A stretch of DNA of 64,000 nt from Galeruca laticollis (lineage: Eukaryota; Arthropoda; Insecta; Coleoptera; Chrysomelidae): the NCBI GenBank assembly GCA_963921935.1, contig OY998175.1, positions 210,878,655-210,942,654 of the forward strand. The letters are read 5' to 3'. Made by a program: the position numbers and the translations under genes. The stretch's first letter is position 1. Every line of letters starts with the position of its first letter. Of the stretch, positions 31,970 to 43,042 are shown one piece after another. The notes under the pieces are model-generated. The model did not search any database, was not told the origin of the DNA, and saw only the letters and a list, made by a program, of their open reading frames with translations.

Positions 31970-32932
31970 ACAATTGATGTTCAAAGTGACCTCCATCGAC
32001 GTTGATACATGATTGCAAGCAATCTTCAAAGAAGCCACACACACATTTGTTAACACATTTCTGTTTAAGTTCATAAATGCATTTCTAATTCTTTCCTTCA
32101 TATCTTCTTTAGTTGTATGAGGTGTTTAATTCACATTATCTTTTATATAGCCCCAGAAAAAAAAATCTAGCTTGTTTAACTCTAGAGATCGTGGTGGCCA
32201 ATTTATAGGTCCTCTCGTTCCAATCCCTCTTCCAGGAATTTCCAATAATTCCGGCAAAACGTTGTCCAGAGAATATAGATACATTTCTCCGTTAAAGTTA
32301 TCCTCGAAAAAGTAAGGTCCGATAACATAAATTCCAATAATTCCTCCCCAAACATGCAATGACCATATTATCTGTGTGAAAATGAGGTGAGTATTAGAAG
32401 TTGAGTAGTGGTGGAAATTATGTCTGTTTACAGTACAATTCTTATGGAAAGTAGCTTCATCTCCAAATAAAACATATTCAAAAAAAGATGCATTATTCTG
32501 AATTTGTTCCTGCGCCCACCGACAAAATTTGACTCTTTTATTATAATCATTCTCTTCAAACTCTTGATGCGATTATGCATGCTGATATGGATGCGTCATG
32601 TTATTTTTTTAAATTCTCCCTACACTGCGACCACTAATTTCAAAAGCATTTGCAATTTCCCTCGTTCTAATATGTGGATTCTCAGGGACACTAAGAATTA
32701 CATTCAATTAATTTTCTTCATTTACAACAGTTTTTGTTCATTGTTCGAGATCTCTCGTAATTTACGTGTCCAATCCGTTGAAATCGTTCTAATAAACTTT
32801 GAAATGCTTCTGTTCTTGGTTGTCGCATATCAGGGAATTGCTGATGATGAATTCTTCTTGCCAGTAACACTTTTTGTTACATTCTGGTAGCACAAAAATC
32901 ATATCAGTCAGCTCTTCCTGAGAAAAATTCAT
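31970..32932 (-). pseudogene. Tc1/mariner-like transposase (minus strand), broken
   Basis: The ATG at 32932 (MNFSQEELTDMIFVLPECN...) is followed by decayed DNA-binding sequence with PENPHIRTREIANAFEISGRSVGRI. The catalytic region has EYVLFGDEATFHKNCTVNRHN (first Asp, about 32480-32415), LHVWGGIIGIYVIGPYFFEDNFNGEMYL (32355-32275), and GTRGPINWPPRSLELNKLDFFFWGYIKDNVN (third acidic region, where PD-N-D normally stands: here E-N-D). The segment with the second Asp is missing between NVLPELLE and RGIGTRGP. A stop at 32126-32128 precedes the rest of the C-terminus. It is inactive. Confidence 0.85.
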
Positions 32933-33565
32933 GTTGATAATAGTAAATAGGAACTAATAAAAGTAATCTAATGTTAAATTATTAAACCAGTTTATTGTCA
33001 AAGTCATAGCCAACTAGAATAATGTGTGATTTTAGTAATGTTTTACACCATTGGTTCCCAACGGGGGGCGATACCGCCCCCCTGTGGGCGCTGCAGCCTT
33101 TTAGGGGGGCGGTAGCGGATTCAGAAGCAAATAATAAGCAGTCAAGAGGAATGGTGAAATAAAAATGATTTAATAAGGGTTAATAATCAGTTTTAAATTA
33201 GCATTAATAATAATACTAATAATTATAATAATTTCTTTTAGTTCAGAATAGAACTAAATGACTTGTCCTCGCACGTTGATAAGCGAACGCGCGATGATCA
33301 TACAAAATAACATGTTTCGACATGTTCGCACACAGACAAGTTGAATCATGCACGAAATGAAACGTATAAAAGCAACAGCTCTACGAATTTTTTGTCAGTT
33401 AGTTGTATGTGCCTCGCCGCGGATATATAGTCGTGAATCATAAGCTCTGCCGTAGTAAATAATCGTGAGTGGTGTGTCAGTTTATAAACATTACTATCTA
33501 TAAATCTATTGAGAATTTAATTATTGTATGAAAATGGCAGAATCTACTTCTAAATTACAAAAGAA

Positions 33566-33910
33566 ATGCGGCAATACAGTATTGAATATGTAAAATATGG
33601 ATTTGCGAAATCTTCTACAAACAAATCATTACCTATGTGTTTAATTTGCCGAAAAGTTTTTTCAAATGAAGCTATGAAACCTTCTAGGCTACAAGAGCAT
33701 TTACATAAAATGCATCCTGATAAGAAGAACAAAGATATATTCTATTTTCAAGAACTCGAAAAACAATATTTAAAACAGCCAACTATATCAAACCTTTTTG
33801 CATCGTCTTCTAAACGAGACGGTGATGGGCTACGAGCCTCATATAACGTTTCATTGTTAATCGCAAAGTCAGGAAAACCCTTAGACAAGGAAAGACGAAT
33901 GGACGCGTAA
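33566..33910 (+). pseudogene. hAT transposase N-terminus with BED zinc finger (SCAND3/ZBED-like)
   Basis: RQYSIEYVKYGFAKSS, then CLICRKVFSNEAMKPSRLQEHLHKMH forms a C-X2-C...H-X3-5-H BED finger (residues about 25-50). It is followed by the family's YFQELEKQYLK and ASYNVSLLIAKSGKPL region, where the domain breaks off at the edge of the inserted sequence. BED fingers bind the transposon ends. The downstream RNase H-like core is missing. Confidence 0.8.
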
Positions 33911-34057
33911 TATTCGACCTGCGTCTGCTAAGTGTTTGTTACCATATTTTAGTGGTCGCCATTTTTTAGGAGCCAGTTGTTTCATTGTAGCTTGTGTTTA
34001 TTTTTGTGATTATTAATTTACCTAGAACTTATTTTGGACTTGTTGAATTTGTATACA

Positions 34058-37000
34058 ATGGTGCAGTGTGTTGCGTATGGTTGTAAGAAGAGAAATGATA
34101 AAAAAGTACCAGGATTATCGTTTCACAGGTAAGAAAAGTTTCGTATTAAATTGGCTCCATTACCAAATAAACCAAATATTTACTTCTGATGCATCCGATC
34201 TATCTGATAATTTTAGTACCTATTGCTGAAGATATTCGTTTATATTGGGGACATTTAATTGCTGATTATTTAAAATTTTCATTCATAATTTTGCAAATAT
34301 CGTTGGGAAATACACTCTAAATTAGTGTAAATACCATGGGCGTAGGTAACTCAGTGATATTTACATCGGCGATATTTAAAAAAGTATTTCTTACTCTTAT
34401 ATCACTATTTGAATTATTTAATTTTACAAAAGTCTATATTATTTTTCAGATTTCCCAAATCTGAGGAAATGAGATCGTGATGGTTGGAGAATATGAAAAT
34501 TGATAATTGGATGCCAACAGATGATGACAGATTATGTTCAAAACATTTTGATGCAAAATTTTTCTATGTAACCAATTCCAGGGTAAGATTGATGAATAAT
34601 GCAGTTCCAACAATCTTCGTGGATTTACCTAGTTATCTGCAACCAGCTAAGATGACTGCTTTTTGAATATATTTTCTAGAGTTAAATAAACATTCATTAT
34701 TGAAATATTCTATATCTAAATATACTTCACATGTGGTAATAATATGTCTTGCATAATTAGACATATTTATCTTGTATGTACATTTTTTATTCAAAAGAAT
34801 TTAACACCAAACATTTAACTTAATCACCATAGCTGTAGTAAATTGATCATAAAATTGTATTTTAGGATAACTCAAGAAAAAGGACATACTCTAGAAATAC
34901 ACCATCACCACAACCATCTACCAGTCGGCAAGACATTGACAGCCCTCGCAAAAAGAAGTTGAAGAGAAAAATATATCTTGAAAAAAAAAATCAAGACAAA
35001 AATTAGAAAAACACGTGTACTTGGACAATCTCTAAAAAGACAGAAGCAAAAAGTCATATCTTTAAAAATATTATTAAGACCTTGCAACAGAAAAATATGA
35101 TTTCAGATGAAAACGTCATTCTATTAGAAAGTATGTCAAATTTGCAAAAAGAACTACTACAACGTAAAGTTGTAAAAAAACAGAAATATAATCCAGAATT
35201 CAGAAAATTCGCTTTATCGTTAAATTTTTTGTCTCCAAAGGCATATGATTACGTGAGAAATGTTTTTGACACTTGCCTTCCTCATCGAAGTACTATTGGA
35301 AAATGGTATAAAACCATTAATGCTGAACCAGGAATTACAATTGAATCTGTATATGTTTTGAAATTATATGTGTAAAAGGAAACCAAAACTGTTTTGTGTT
35401 CGTTAGTAATAGATGAAATGGCTATACGAAAACATTTAGAATGGGATGGGAAAAGTTTTTTTGGTTATGTCAACTTTGGGATTAATTTCAATACTGATTC
35501 AAATGCATTAGCAAAGGAAGCATTTGTAATTATGGTTGTCAACATTAATGGTACATGGAAATTGCCAGTTGGATACTTCCTGACTGATTCTTTAACTGGA
35601 AACCAAAAATCTTCAATTATTTCTCATTGTTTATCTGCATTGGAAGAAACAGGAATCAGAATTGTATCATTGACTTTTGATGGGGCACCATCAAATATAT
35701 CAATGAGCAATATGCTAGGTTGTAATACTGATATACACAATCTCAAAACATATGAGAAAATATATATTTTCTATGACCCGTGTCATATGATTAAATTGGT
35801 AAGAAATACTTTTGGGGAATTGAAAGTTTTCAAAGATAAAGATGGCAATCTAATAAATTGGGAATATGTAAGACTCTTGCACGATTTGCAAGAAAGTGAA
35901 GGTCTTCCCTTAGGCAATAAATTACGGTCTGCCCATATGCACTTTTTTGAACAAAAAATGAGAGTGCGCTTGGCTGTCCAGTTGCTGAGTGCATCTGTAG
36001 CAGATGCAATAGAATATTGTTTAAAAAAACTTAAATTAAAACAATTTGAGGGGTCTGAGGGAACTATTATATTTATGAGACATATAAATAATGTTTTTGA
36101 TATTTTAAATAGCAGAAAGTTACAAGCTATGGGGTATAGAAAAGCAGTGTGTGCAGAAAATATTGATAATATTTCACAATTTATAAAGGAGTTTATTATA
36201 TACATTTCTCAATTTAAATTTCTTAATGGCGAGCTTGTAGTTACTTCTCCTCGACGCACTGGATTTGTTGGTCTGATAATAGATTTAAAAAATGTTTTAA
36301 ATTTGTATGATGATTTAGTGGCTACACAAAAGCTATTGATGTATCTTCCTTTATATAAAATTAGCCAAGACCATTTGGAATTATTTTTTTCATCAATTAG
36401 ATAAAGAGGTGGCTGGAATAACAACCCCACTGCCCGTCAGTTTCGTACTTCCTACAGACAATTACTGTTAAAAACTGAAATACGCAGTGGGGGTGTGGGT
36501 AACTGCATACCTCTTGAACAAATCAATGTCTTTACAGTATCTAGCGGTAAAATTGACCAAGGTAACCCCGAAAATCAAATTAATAATAGTATTCCACAAT
36601 TTCATAAAGGAGAAGAAGCGCAGAATGTCGAAACGTTTGGTAATATTTTCAATGATCATACATACATAATAAATCCTACAATGATTTCAAATTGTAGCCA
36701 AGAAATTGTGATATACATAGCGGGATTTGTAGTTAAGTAGTTACAAAAATCTCTAATATGTGAGAAATGTATTGGGGCATTATCTGGAAACAGAGACAGT
36801 TTTTTAAATTCACTAATCTCACAAAAAAAAATAAAGGAGGTCTTACATACCCGTCTGCGGATGTAATTGAAATATGTAAAATTTGTGAAAAATTCCTTAG
36901 AGTGTTCAAAGACAGTTTAAGTAAGAAAAATTTTGTACAAATATTAATCAGTAAAATTTTAAGAAATAGTATTGGCATGAATTTATTCCAGTCACTTGAT

Positions 37001-37163
37001 AATCATATTATTGAAAATGATGTAAATCATGTTTATTTTTTAATGAAGTCTGTGTGTGTTAGATACATAAATATTAGAATTCATTTTATTGTAGAAAAAC
37101 AAAGTGAACCTACTGATCACATACGCAATCGTTATACTAAAATGGTTTTGTTCAAGGGCCAAT
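34058..37163 (+). pseudogene. P element-like (THAP9-type) transposase
   Basis: The ATG at 34058 starts a THAP finger (MVQCVAYGCKKRNDKK, C-X4-C). A likely intron follows (34129 GTAAGAAAAG to about 34450 TTTTTCAG). The finger is completed by FPKSEEM, WMPTDDDRLCSKHFDAKFF (C-X2-H) and AVPTIF. A basic linker and coiled coil come next (34865-35170), then FRKFALSLNFLSPKAYDYVRN (35203-35265). A TAA at 35373 precedes the catalytic part (35394-36404): SLVIDEMAIRKHLEWD (first Asp), LTFDGAPSN (second), FYDPCHMIKLVRN (third), and LPLYKISQDHLELFFSSIR (Glu). A stop at 36402 is followed by the family's C-terminus (RGGWNNNPTARQF) in two frames. It is lightly broken. Confidence 0.85.
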
Positions 37164-37281
37164 GAGTTTTGATTTTAGTATTAATAAATCTGATTATACT
37201 ATGTATTTTTTATTTCATTGTTGCCTATCCATTCATTATATTTTCCCTTTTAAAATATACCCATAACGTGTATACAATATA

Positions 37282-37601
37282 CAGGGTGTCCCGGGACTAA
37301 TGGGAAAAAAGTCAGGAGCGTATAATCTGAGCCAAAATAATGTTAGTACTTCATATAAACTTTTTCTATCCAGGCTCTAGTTTTCGAGTTATAGGCCTCC
37401 AAAGTTCTAATTTTGAATTTGGTTTTTATTTTTATTTTTTCAACCAGTTATTTGATCTGTATAAAATTTACGGTAAAGCTATAATATACGTGTAAGTTTA
37501 TTTTGGCGAGGTAAACAGATTTACAGTAGAGCCTTGAAGCCAGGGACGGACTACTCGCAATGGTTAGTGATCCAAAAATTTTGCAGGGATGGCACTCCCT
37601 G
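37282..37601. mobile_element. 320 bp MITE in TA target inside the hAT element
   Basis: The ends cagggtgtcccgggac / gggatggcactccctg are flanked by TA on both sides (37280-37281 and 37602-37603). No coding sequence. The cagggtg terminus resembles that of the Tc1-like element around it, so the same transposase class may mobilise it. Confidence 0.8.
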
Positions 37602-38424
37602 TATGAAATTATCGAAATTCACAACCCCACACATTAAGCTAACGAAAAGGTTCTCTTGTTAGAATTCGATAAAATAAGCCGTTTGGCTAATATTTACAGT
37701 TTTACACCATTGGCGGTGAAATTTTTGTTCTCTTCTATAGGGGGCGGTGGTCCAGAAAAGGTTGGGAGCCACTGTTTTACACCAATAATCTTAAGTACTT
37801 ATGTATTTTTGGAAAATTATTTTTCGGTAAATATTTCCAACGTCTAACTAATAAAATTTCACCTAATATTTGGCTGAAAGTATCATCAATAACTCACCAA
37901 TTAGGGCAATAAGGTATAGGGAATGCTTAAGAAATAATAAAGTGCCATACAATACCATTTCATTGCGATACTAAAATACAGGGTGTTCCATTTAAGAAAA
38001 CCCAGTAAATGATCATTTCGATTTATGACTAACCCTGTATATAAAAAACGAATATCGCACTATGTTAATAATTTTGGACAATAGTAAACTATATCAAAAA
38101 TCGTTTGAACGTAAATTTCTTGATATCAAATATATACAATGGTACAGGGAAATTACTAAAAAAGTGCTTATATATTTTAAATTACCTCGTATAACATTGT
38201 AAAACCTCATATCGCACAATCAAGAAAATGTGGAAATATACGGGGTGTTCCATTTAAAAACAGATAAGTTAGGTTCATCCTGCCAATATGGGTGGCCCTG
38301 TATATTTGAAACTATTTTCAAAATATGGTCCTATATATGGCTTAACTTTTATCTAAATAAAGTTTTTTCGTATCTCTCACGACAAGAGAGTAATTGGACT
38401 TTCTCGCACTAATTCCGCACTCTG

Positions 38425-38989
38425 TATAATAAATTGATGTAGAAAATGCAAAGTAAAACTGATTTGCAAAGAAAATAATAGTCATGAGGCATATGATATT
38501 ACTAAAAGATGACAATGGAGGACATACGGTACAATTGTCTTCCGATTTAAGTTGTGAATGTACCTACATATTTTTAACAATAAAGTTATTCTCCTCTACG
38601 TGACAACCTTATAGGACCGATCCATTCACATAACGTATTTCATTATAACAATCATCGCATAGTTTCCAACACAGAAAATCGTGAAATTGTTTGTTTACAA
38701 GTGATATTCGGCAATTTAAGCAGTTGTATTATTGCAGACTCAGTTAAATGGATTATAACTCAAAAACATGGTTCGTCAGTTTTATATTTGCAAGAAATTG
38801 AATAATTTAACCTTCAACGCCTACAGTTAAAAAAAATTCCTTTAGCCGCTACAGTGTGGTCTGATAGACGCTCCATTAGAATTCCTGTTAAAATTCAAAT
38901 TAACCTCGAATATTACTTAGAATTAGTTTTAAATAAAACTTAAAAGTTTAGAAACCCTTTTTGTAAACAAGAAAAATTAGCTTTATTTT
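38425..38989. other. Spacer, nothing recognised
   Basis: AT-rich DNA between the Tc1-like element and the piggyBac-type fragment. It may include the decayed 3' flank of the latter. Confidence 0.35.
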
Positions 38990-39275
38990 CAAAATTATAA
39001 AGAATACAAAATAATAAAATATTTTTGTTTCCTTTGCATTCTAAACAAATTTTTCGGGAACATTGCAAACAAATCGATTTTTTACAGATAACACATAAAT
39101 ACTGAGTCTTTCTTTTCAATTTTGATGGACAAATATAGCATAACTATCGAGTTTCCAGATGCTCTTCTTCAGCTACCATTTCGATATTTTCAGTTGTCTT
39201 GTTTAGAATTCGCTCCAAAGTAAGTTTTAGTTCTCTGGATATCTTTTTATTCTGCAATCGTCTTTCCCATTTAAA
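38990..39275 (-). pseudogene. piggyBac transposase C-terminal Cys-rich fragment
   Basis: On the minus strand, an open run reads GLFKWERRLQNKKISREL, a linker EEEHLETR, a stop, then LCYICPSKLKRKTQYLC, ICKKSICLQCSRKICLEC. This C-X2-C...C-X2-C...C-X2-C spacing with K-RKT-Y matches the zinc-binding Cys-rich domain that piggyBac transposases use to bind their ends. The catalytic domain is absent. It is unrelated in position to the piggyBac element at 42.5-48.2 kb and has a more conserved Cys pattern. Confidence 0.6.
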
Positions 39276-39284
39276 CAGCCCCTG

Positions 39285-39945
39285 CTTTGATAAATTGAAA
39301 AGCAAGCCCATCATCCTCAGACTTTTTCAAAATTTCTTGATAAACGAAATATAAATAAAAGTCGCCATTAGAACTGAATTTGTACTAATTTGTACCACAA
39401 AAAATATTAACGTCAACCCCCTCAACCAACCCCTGATCGATAAATTGAATAGCAAGCCCATTCTTCTCAGATCTATTCAATATTTTTTGAAAAACGAAAT
39501 ATTAAAGTCGATTCTATTAGTACTTAATGTGTACTAATTTGTACCATGAAAAATATTCCAAAATATTAAAGTCAACCTACTTAAACAACCACTGCTTGAA
39601 TAGCAAGCCTATTATCTCCCGATCTTTTCAAAATTTCTTGAAAAATGAAATATAAAAGTCGATTCCATTAAAACTGAATTTGTACCACAAAAAATATTTC
39701 AAAATATTCAAGCCAACCCAATTAAACATCCCCTACTTCGTTACATTGAATAGCAAAGCATTTTATCCTTCTATATGTTCAAAATTTCTTGTAAATCGAA
39801 ATATAAAAGTGGATTCCATTAAAACTGAATTTGTACTACAAAAAATATTAACGTCAACCCCCTCAAACAACCCCTTTTTCGATAAATTGAATTGCAAGCC
39901 CATTCCCCGATCTTTTCAATATTTCTTGAAAAACGATTCTGGTAT
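39285..39945. repeat. Tandem repeat, about 150 bp period, five units
   Basis: 'ataaattgaa-agcaagccca' recurs at about 39289, 39441, 39592, 39742 and 39882 (spacings about 150, 151, 150, 140). Each is followed by 'tttcaaaatttcttgaaaaacgaaatat' and 'gattccattaaaactgaatttgtac'. Satellite-like. The open frame at 39680-40036 is a by-product. Confidence 0.85.
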
Positions 39946-40229
39946 TATTTTAAATGTTTCCTTAACCACTTTTTCCTTTTTTTCGAGATCGTTATATTTA
40001 ATCCAAACACTGGCTCTCAAACATATTACCGTATAATGTCCTATTGATTGTGTAGTGCTTGTCAATAGAGGTTTTTTATATGTGACAATTCCAAGTATAC
40101 TTATATAGGCTATTATTGTATGGATTCATGCAAGACTTGCTAATGTCTTTCAGAATAATTTGATTACTCGATTTAAAATCTATTGAAATTATTTCAAAAA
40201 TGATGATATCCCCTAAGAAAATATTATGT

Positions 40230-41020
40230 CAGTAAAGTTAGCAACCCCACTATTTCAAATTCAATAAAAAATTATGTATACTTTAGGACCAATTTGTACC
40301 CCCAAAATGAGAATTTGTATCTCTTCAGTTTTTCTGAAAAACCGCCAATTAAACCACCTTGACAAAATCAAATTTTAATTGCGTAAATTTAAACTCTGAA
40401 TTTAGGACTAATTTGGCCCAAAAAATTAGAATTTTTACCCACCCAGTTTTCCCTGTAAAATGCTTTTAAAAAATCAAATATTAACAGCATGCCTTTAAAC
40501 TCTGAATTTAGGACTAATTTGGCCCAAAAAATTAGAATTTTTACCCACCCAGTTTTCCCTGTAAAATGCTTTTAAAAAATCAAATATTAACAGCATGCCT
40601 TTAAACTTTGAATTTAGGACTAATTTGTTCCCAAAAGCGTTTTTTCATAATTATATTATTTTGTTTATAAAGGATGATAATAAATTAGACCACGTAAAGT
40701 GACTAAAAATTATTAATTTTCGAAGATAGATCTGATTTGTACCCACAAAATTAGAATTTGTATACACAATTTTCCTTGTAAAAGGGTTTGAATGTCAAGC
40801 CAGCACCTCCACCTTTACAAAATCCAATTTTAACACCATAAATTTAAACTTATGATCTAGGACTAATTTGTACCTAAAAGCGTTTTTTTATTGTTATATT
40901 ATTTTGTTTATAAAATATAATAGATTAGACCAAAGTTAATAGTTAAAATAATTGAAAGTGTCAAAAGTAACTAAATATTATTAATTTTAGAATATAGGAC
41001 TAATTTGTACCCACACAGTG
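40230..41020 (-). repeat. Right array, inverted relative to 25280-26580
   Basis: Contains the reverse complement of the left-array motifs ('aggactaatttg-accc', 'tcaaattttaa', 'tttaaactctgaattta'). Two 109 bp units at about 40402-40510 and 40511-40619 are virtually identical, showing recent local expansion. The array ends near 41020 with 'gtacccacacagtg'. Confidence 0.8.
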
Positions 41021-41732
41021 TCTGCTTCACCTCACATCAGTCATCCCGATGTAAGTTCAAAATGGAACAAAATCTTGTTGATAAACTGTTAAATGAAGTA
41101 TTTCATGGAACCTGCCAACCTAGCCACCGTTTTTTGATGTGATATGTATTGTTTTGTCTCTAATAATAAATATATTGATATAATTACAATTAGAGATCCA
41201 TATTTTTTGTCATAGATATCTTATTTTCAATGAGGTCTTCTGGGGTAAACGCGGCAATTCTTTGACAAGACAAAAAAATTAAGTTTTCATTCCCTTGTAC
41301 AGTGCGTAATAAGGCGCAAATTGTTCAAAGCAGTTAGAAGATAAAAATTGCATAATACTCTGGTGTTATCATTTTTTTTACTGCTTAGCGGCTTAGTAAA
41401 CATGTGCCTTATATGGTATTACGGCGGGCTTTCGTTTCTGATTGGATGAAAAATTGAAAAACATTTTTTGTAACACTGTAGTAAAAACCGAAAGGAGTCA
41501 GTTTGGCGATATTTTTTGCTTTTCCGATGATACGCGTCTGACGTCTGATCTGCCGCTCTTGTATCTAATTGGTGCTTTATTTCATAATTCTTAATAAGCT
41601 TTCTTGTGGTTGGAAAAATTTTAGTTAGGATTTTTAGGAGTATTTAAGCAGTGCACAAAACGCTAAAAGGACTTATCTTCATTTTTGGTACTTTAGTCGG
41701 AGTATGTGTTTAAAATATTTTAAATAGATAAA
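41021..41732. other. Spacer, nothing recognised
   Basis: No gene or clear repeat end identified. Confidence 0.35.
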
Positions 41733-41825
41733 ATAAATTTTAGTTTCTTATATTTTCACGGGTTTCGGTCAGAAATAAAATCACTCGCTTATAGTGGTAA
41801 CGTTTCGGTTTATTTGATTTAACTT
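41733..41825 (-). repeat. Repeat shared with the Penelope-like region at 57105-57190
   Basis: 'tttcttatattttcacgggttt', 'aaatcactcgcttatagtggtaacg' and 'ggtttatttgattta' are the reverse complement of 57105-57185 with few changes. It is probably a terminal fragment of the same retroelement family. Confidence 0.55.
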
Positions 41826-41893
41826 CTTCAGGGAGAAATTTTTTTACGCTATAATAGAAACGGCTGTGGATATGGTGTACACACTAGATGTAA

Positions 41894-42248
41894 ATTGAGT
41901 CAATGAAAACGACGAGTACTCAGTGTGTATGTGTTTATTAATCTCCAGCTAAGCGCTTTCGGCTATAAAGCCATTATCAAAGCTCTCGTCATTAAAAAAG
42001 AGATCCAAACAGGTGTCAAAACCATCCAGTTGATAAAAAAGAACAATGCACAAAGTTAAAACATTGTTATGATGAAGTCATTAGATTAAAAACATTAAAA
42101 ATACCCTGTTGAAAGGGTGTACAATTATAATTTACATGATGGAAATTCCCATTCTGAAATGTAAACTCGGCTTTATAGCCGAAAGCGCTTAGCTTTGAGA
42201 TTAATAAACACATACACACTGAGTACTCGTCGTTTTCATTCACTCAAT
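41894..42248. mobile_element. 355 bp foldback MITE with about 80 bp inverted ends
   Basis: The left arm attgagtcaatgaaaacgac... to ctttcggctataaagcc (41894-about 41972) and right arm ggctttatagccgaaagcgc... to cattcactcaat (about 42169-42248) pair almost fully. The interior is AT-rich and non-coding. Confidence 0.85.
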
Positions 42249-43042
42249 ATAATAGAAACGTCATAATATAAGTAAAAATAATGAAAAAAATCCATTATCA
42301 AATTTGTGATTTTCAAACACACATATGTTGCCAACGGGCAGATGATCTATTGATGAAACGACTCCATACATTCAGGACAGACACTTTCCTGACACTGCTT
42401 GCATCTGTATCTTGTTCTTCGACCAGCGACAAGGGGTTCTCGAGCCAATCATAAAGTAAGCTATAATGACAAAGATTCTAATCACAAACACCTTAACCCT
42501 AGATAACGGGACATTCGTAAAATTTATGATGGTCAATATTTGTCGTGATATTTCGTTTGTTTTCGGATACAGCAACGGGGCAAGACTCTCACTACCTTCC
42601 TATTTAGTTGGTAGCTAGACTCAGTGTTGCCACAGCTCGCTCGATCGAGCGAGATCTCGCACGTTCTGTGTCTAGTTCGCTCTCTCGCTCCTCTTTGTCC
42701 AATCTCGCTCATTTTCTCGTTCGCCAAGATACTATTACGATAATACGCATGGTTGACTGGATAGCCTTAGAAGCTGAGGTCACTACAACGTCAACTAGGA
42801 AAAAAGTTGAGTTGACGAAAAAAAGTGGCCACATTGGAAGCAAAGGCCAAGAAATCTGAGAGAGAGAGAGACTTGACGAAAAGAAGAAGAAATATTCGAA
42901 TACTAAGTAACCTTAAATAATGCTAAATTCATTTTAAAAACTATCAAAACTCTCCAAAGATCCAAAGAAACTATAAACCAAAGATTAAACTCTACTCTTT
43001 GTTTAAACTATACAAGTTTTTAACGTACACAAACCACCAAAA

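Larger units (their letters stand above)
33049..37774 (+). mobile_element. hAT element with TTTTACAC target duplication, carrying a THAP gene
   Basis: The left end cattggttcccaacgggg and right end aaggttgggagccactg form the classic hAT-type CA-TGG-TCCCAAC terminus. The 8-mer TTTTACAC is present at 33041-33048 and again at 37775-37782. Inside are a BED-type zinc finger ORF of hAT origin, a P-like THAP transposase gene and a TA-flanked MITE. The hAT catalytic and hATC domains are absent, so this copy lost its own core, perhaps by the events that brought in the THAP gene. Confidence 0.9.
31026..38424 (-). mobile_element. Tc1-like element with about 780 bp inverted repeats, split by a hAT element
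   Basis: The ends are TA|cagggtgcggcattagtgcg (31026) and cgcactaattccgcactctg|TA (38424). The arms 31026-about 31810 and 33005-33048 plus 37783-38424 are reverse complements once the hAT insertion (33049-37774 with its duplicated TTTTACAC) is removed. The transposase gene lies between the arms on the minus strand. Without the nested insert the element is about 2.65 kb. Internal 'cagggtg' variants (31200, 37981) recur in the arms. Confidence 0.88.

Noticed and set aside
32504..32890. 128-codon plus-strand open frame
   Set aside because: Antisense to the Tc1-like transposase at 31970-32932, whose motifs are clear on the minus strand.
39680..40036. 118-codon open frame in the 150 bp array
   Set aside because: It follows the tandem period; repeats without stops in one frame explain it.
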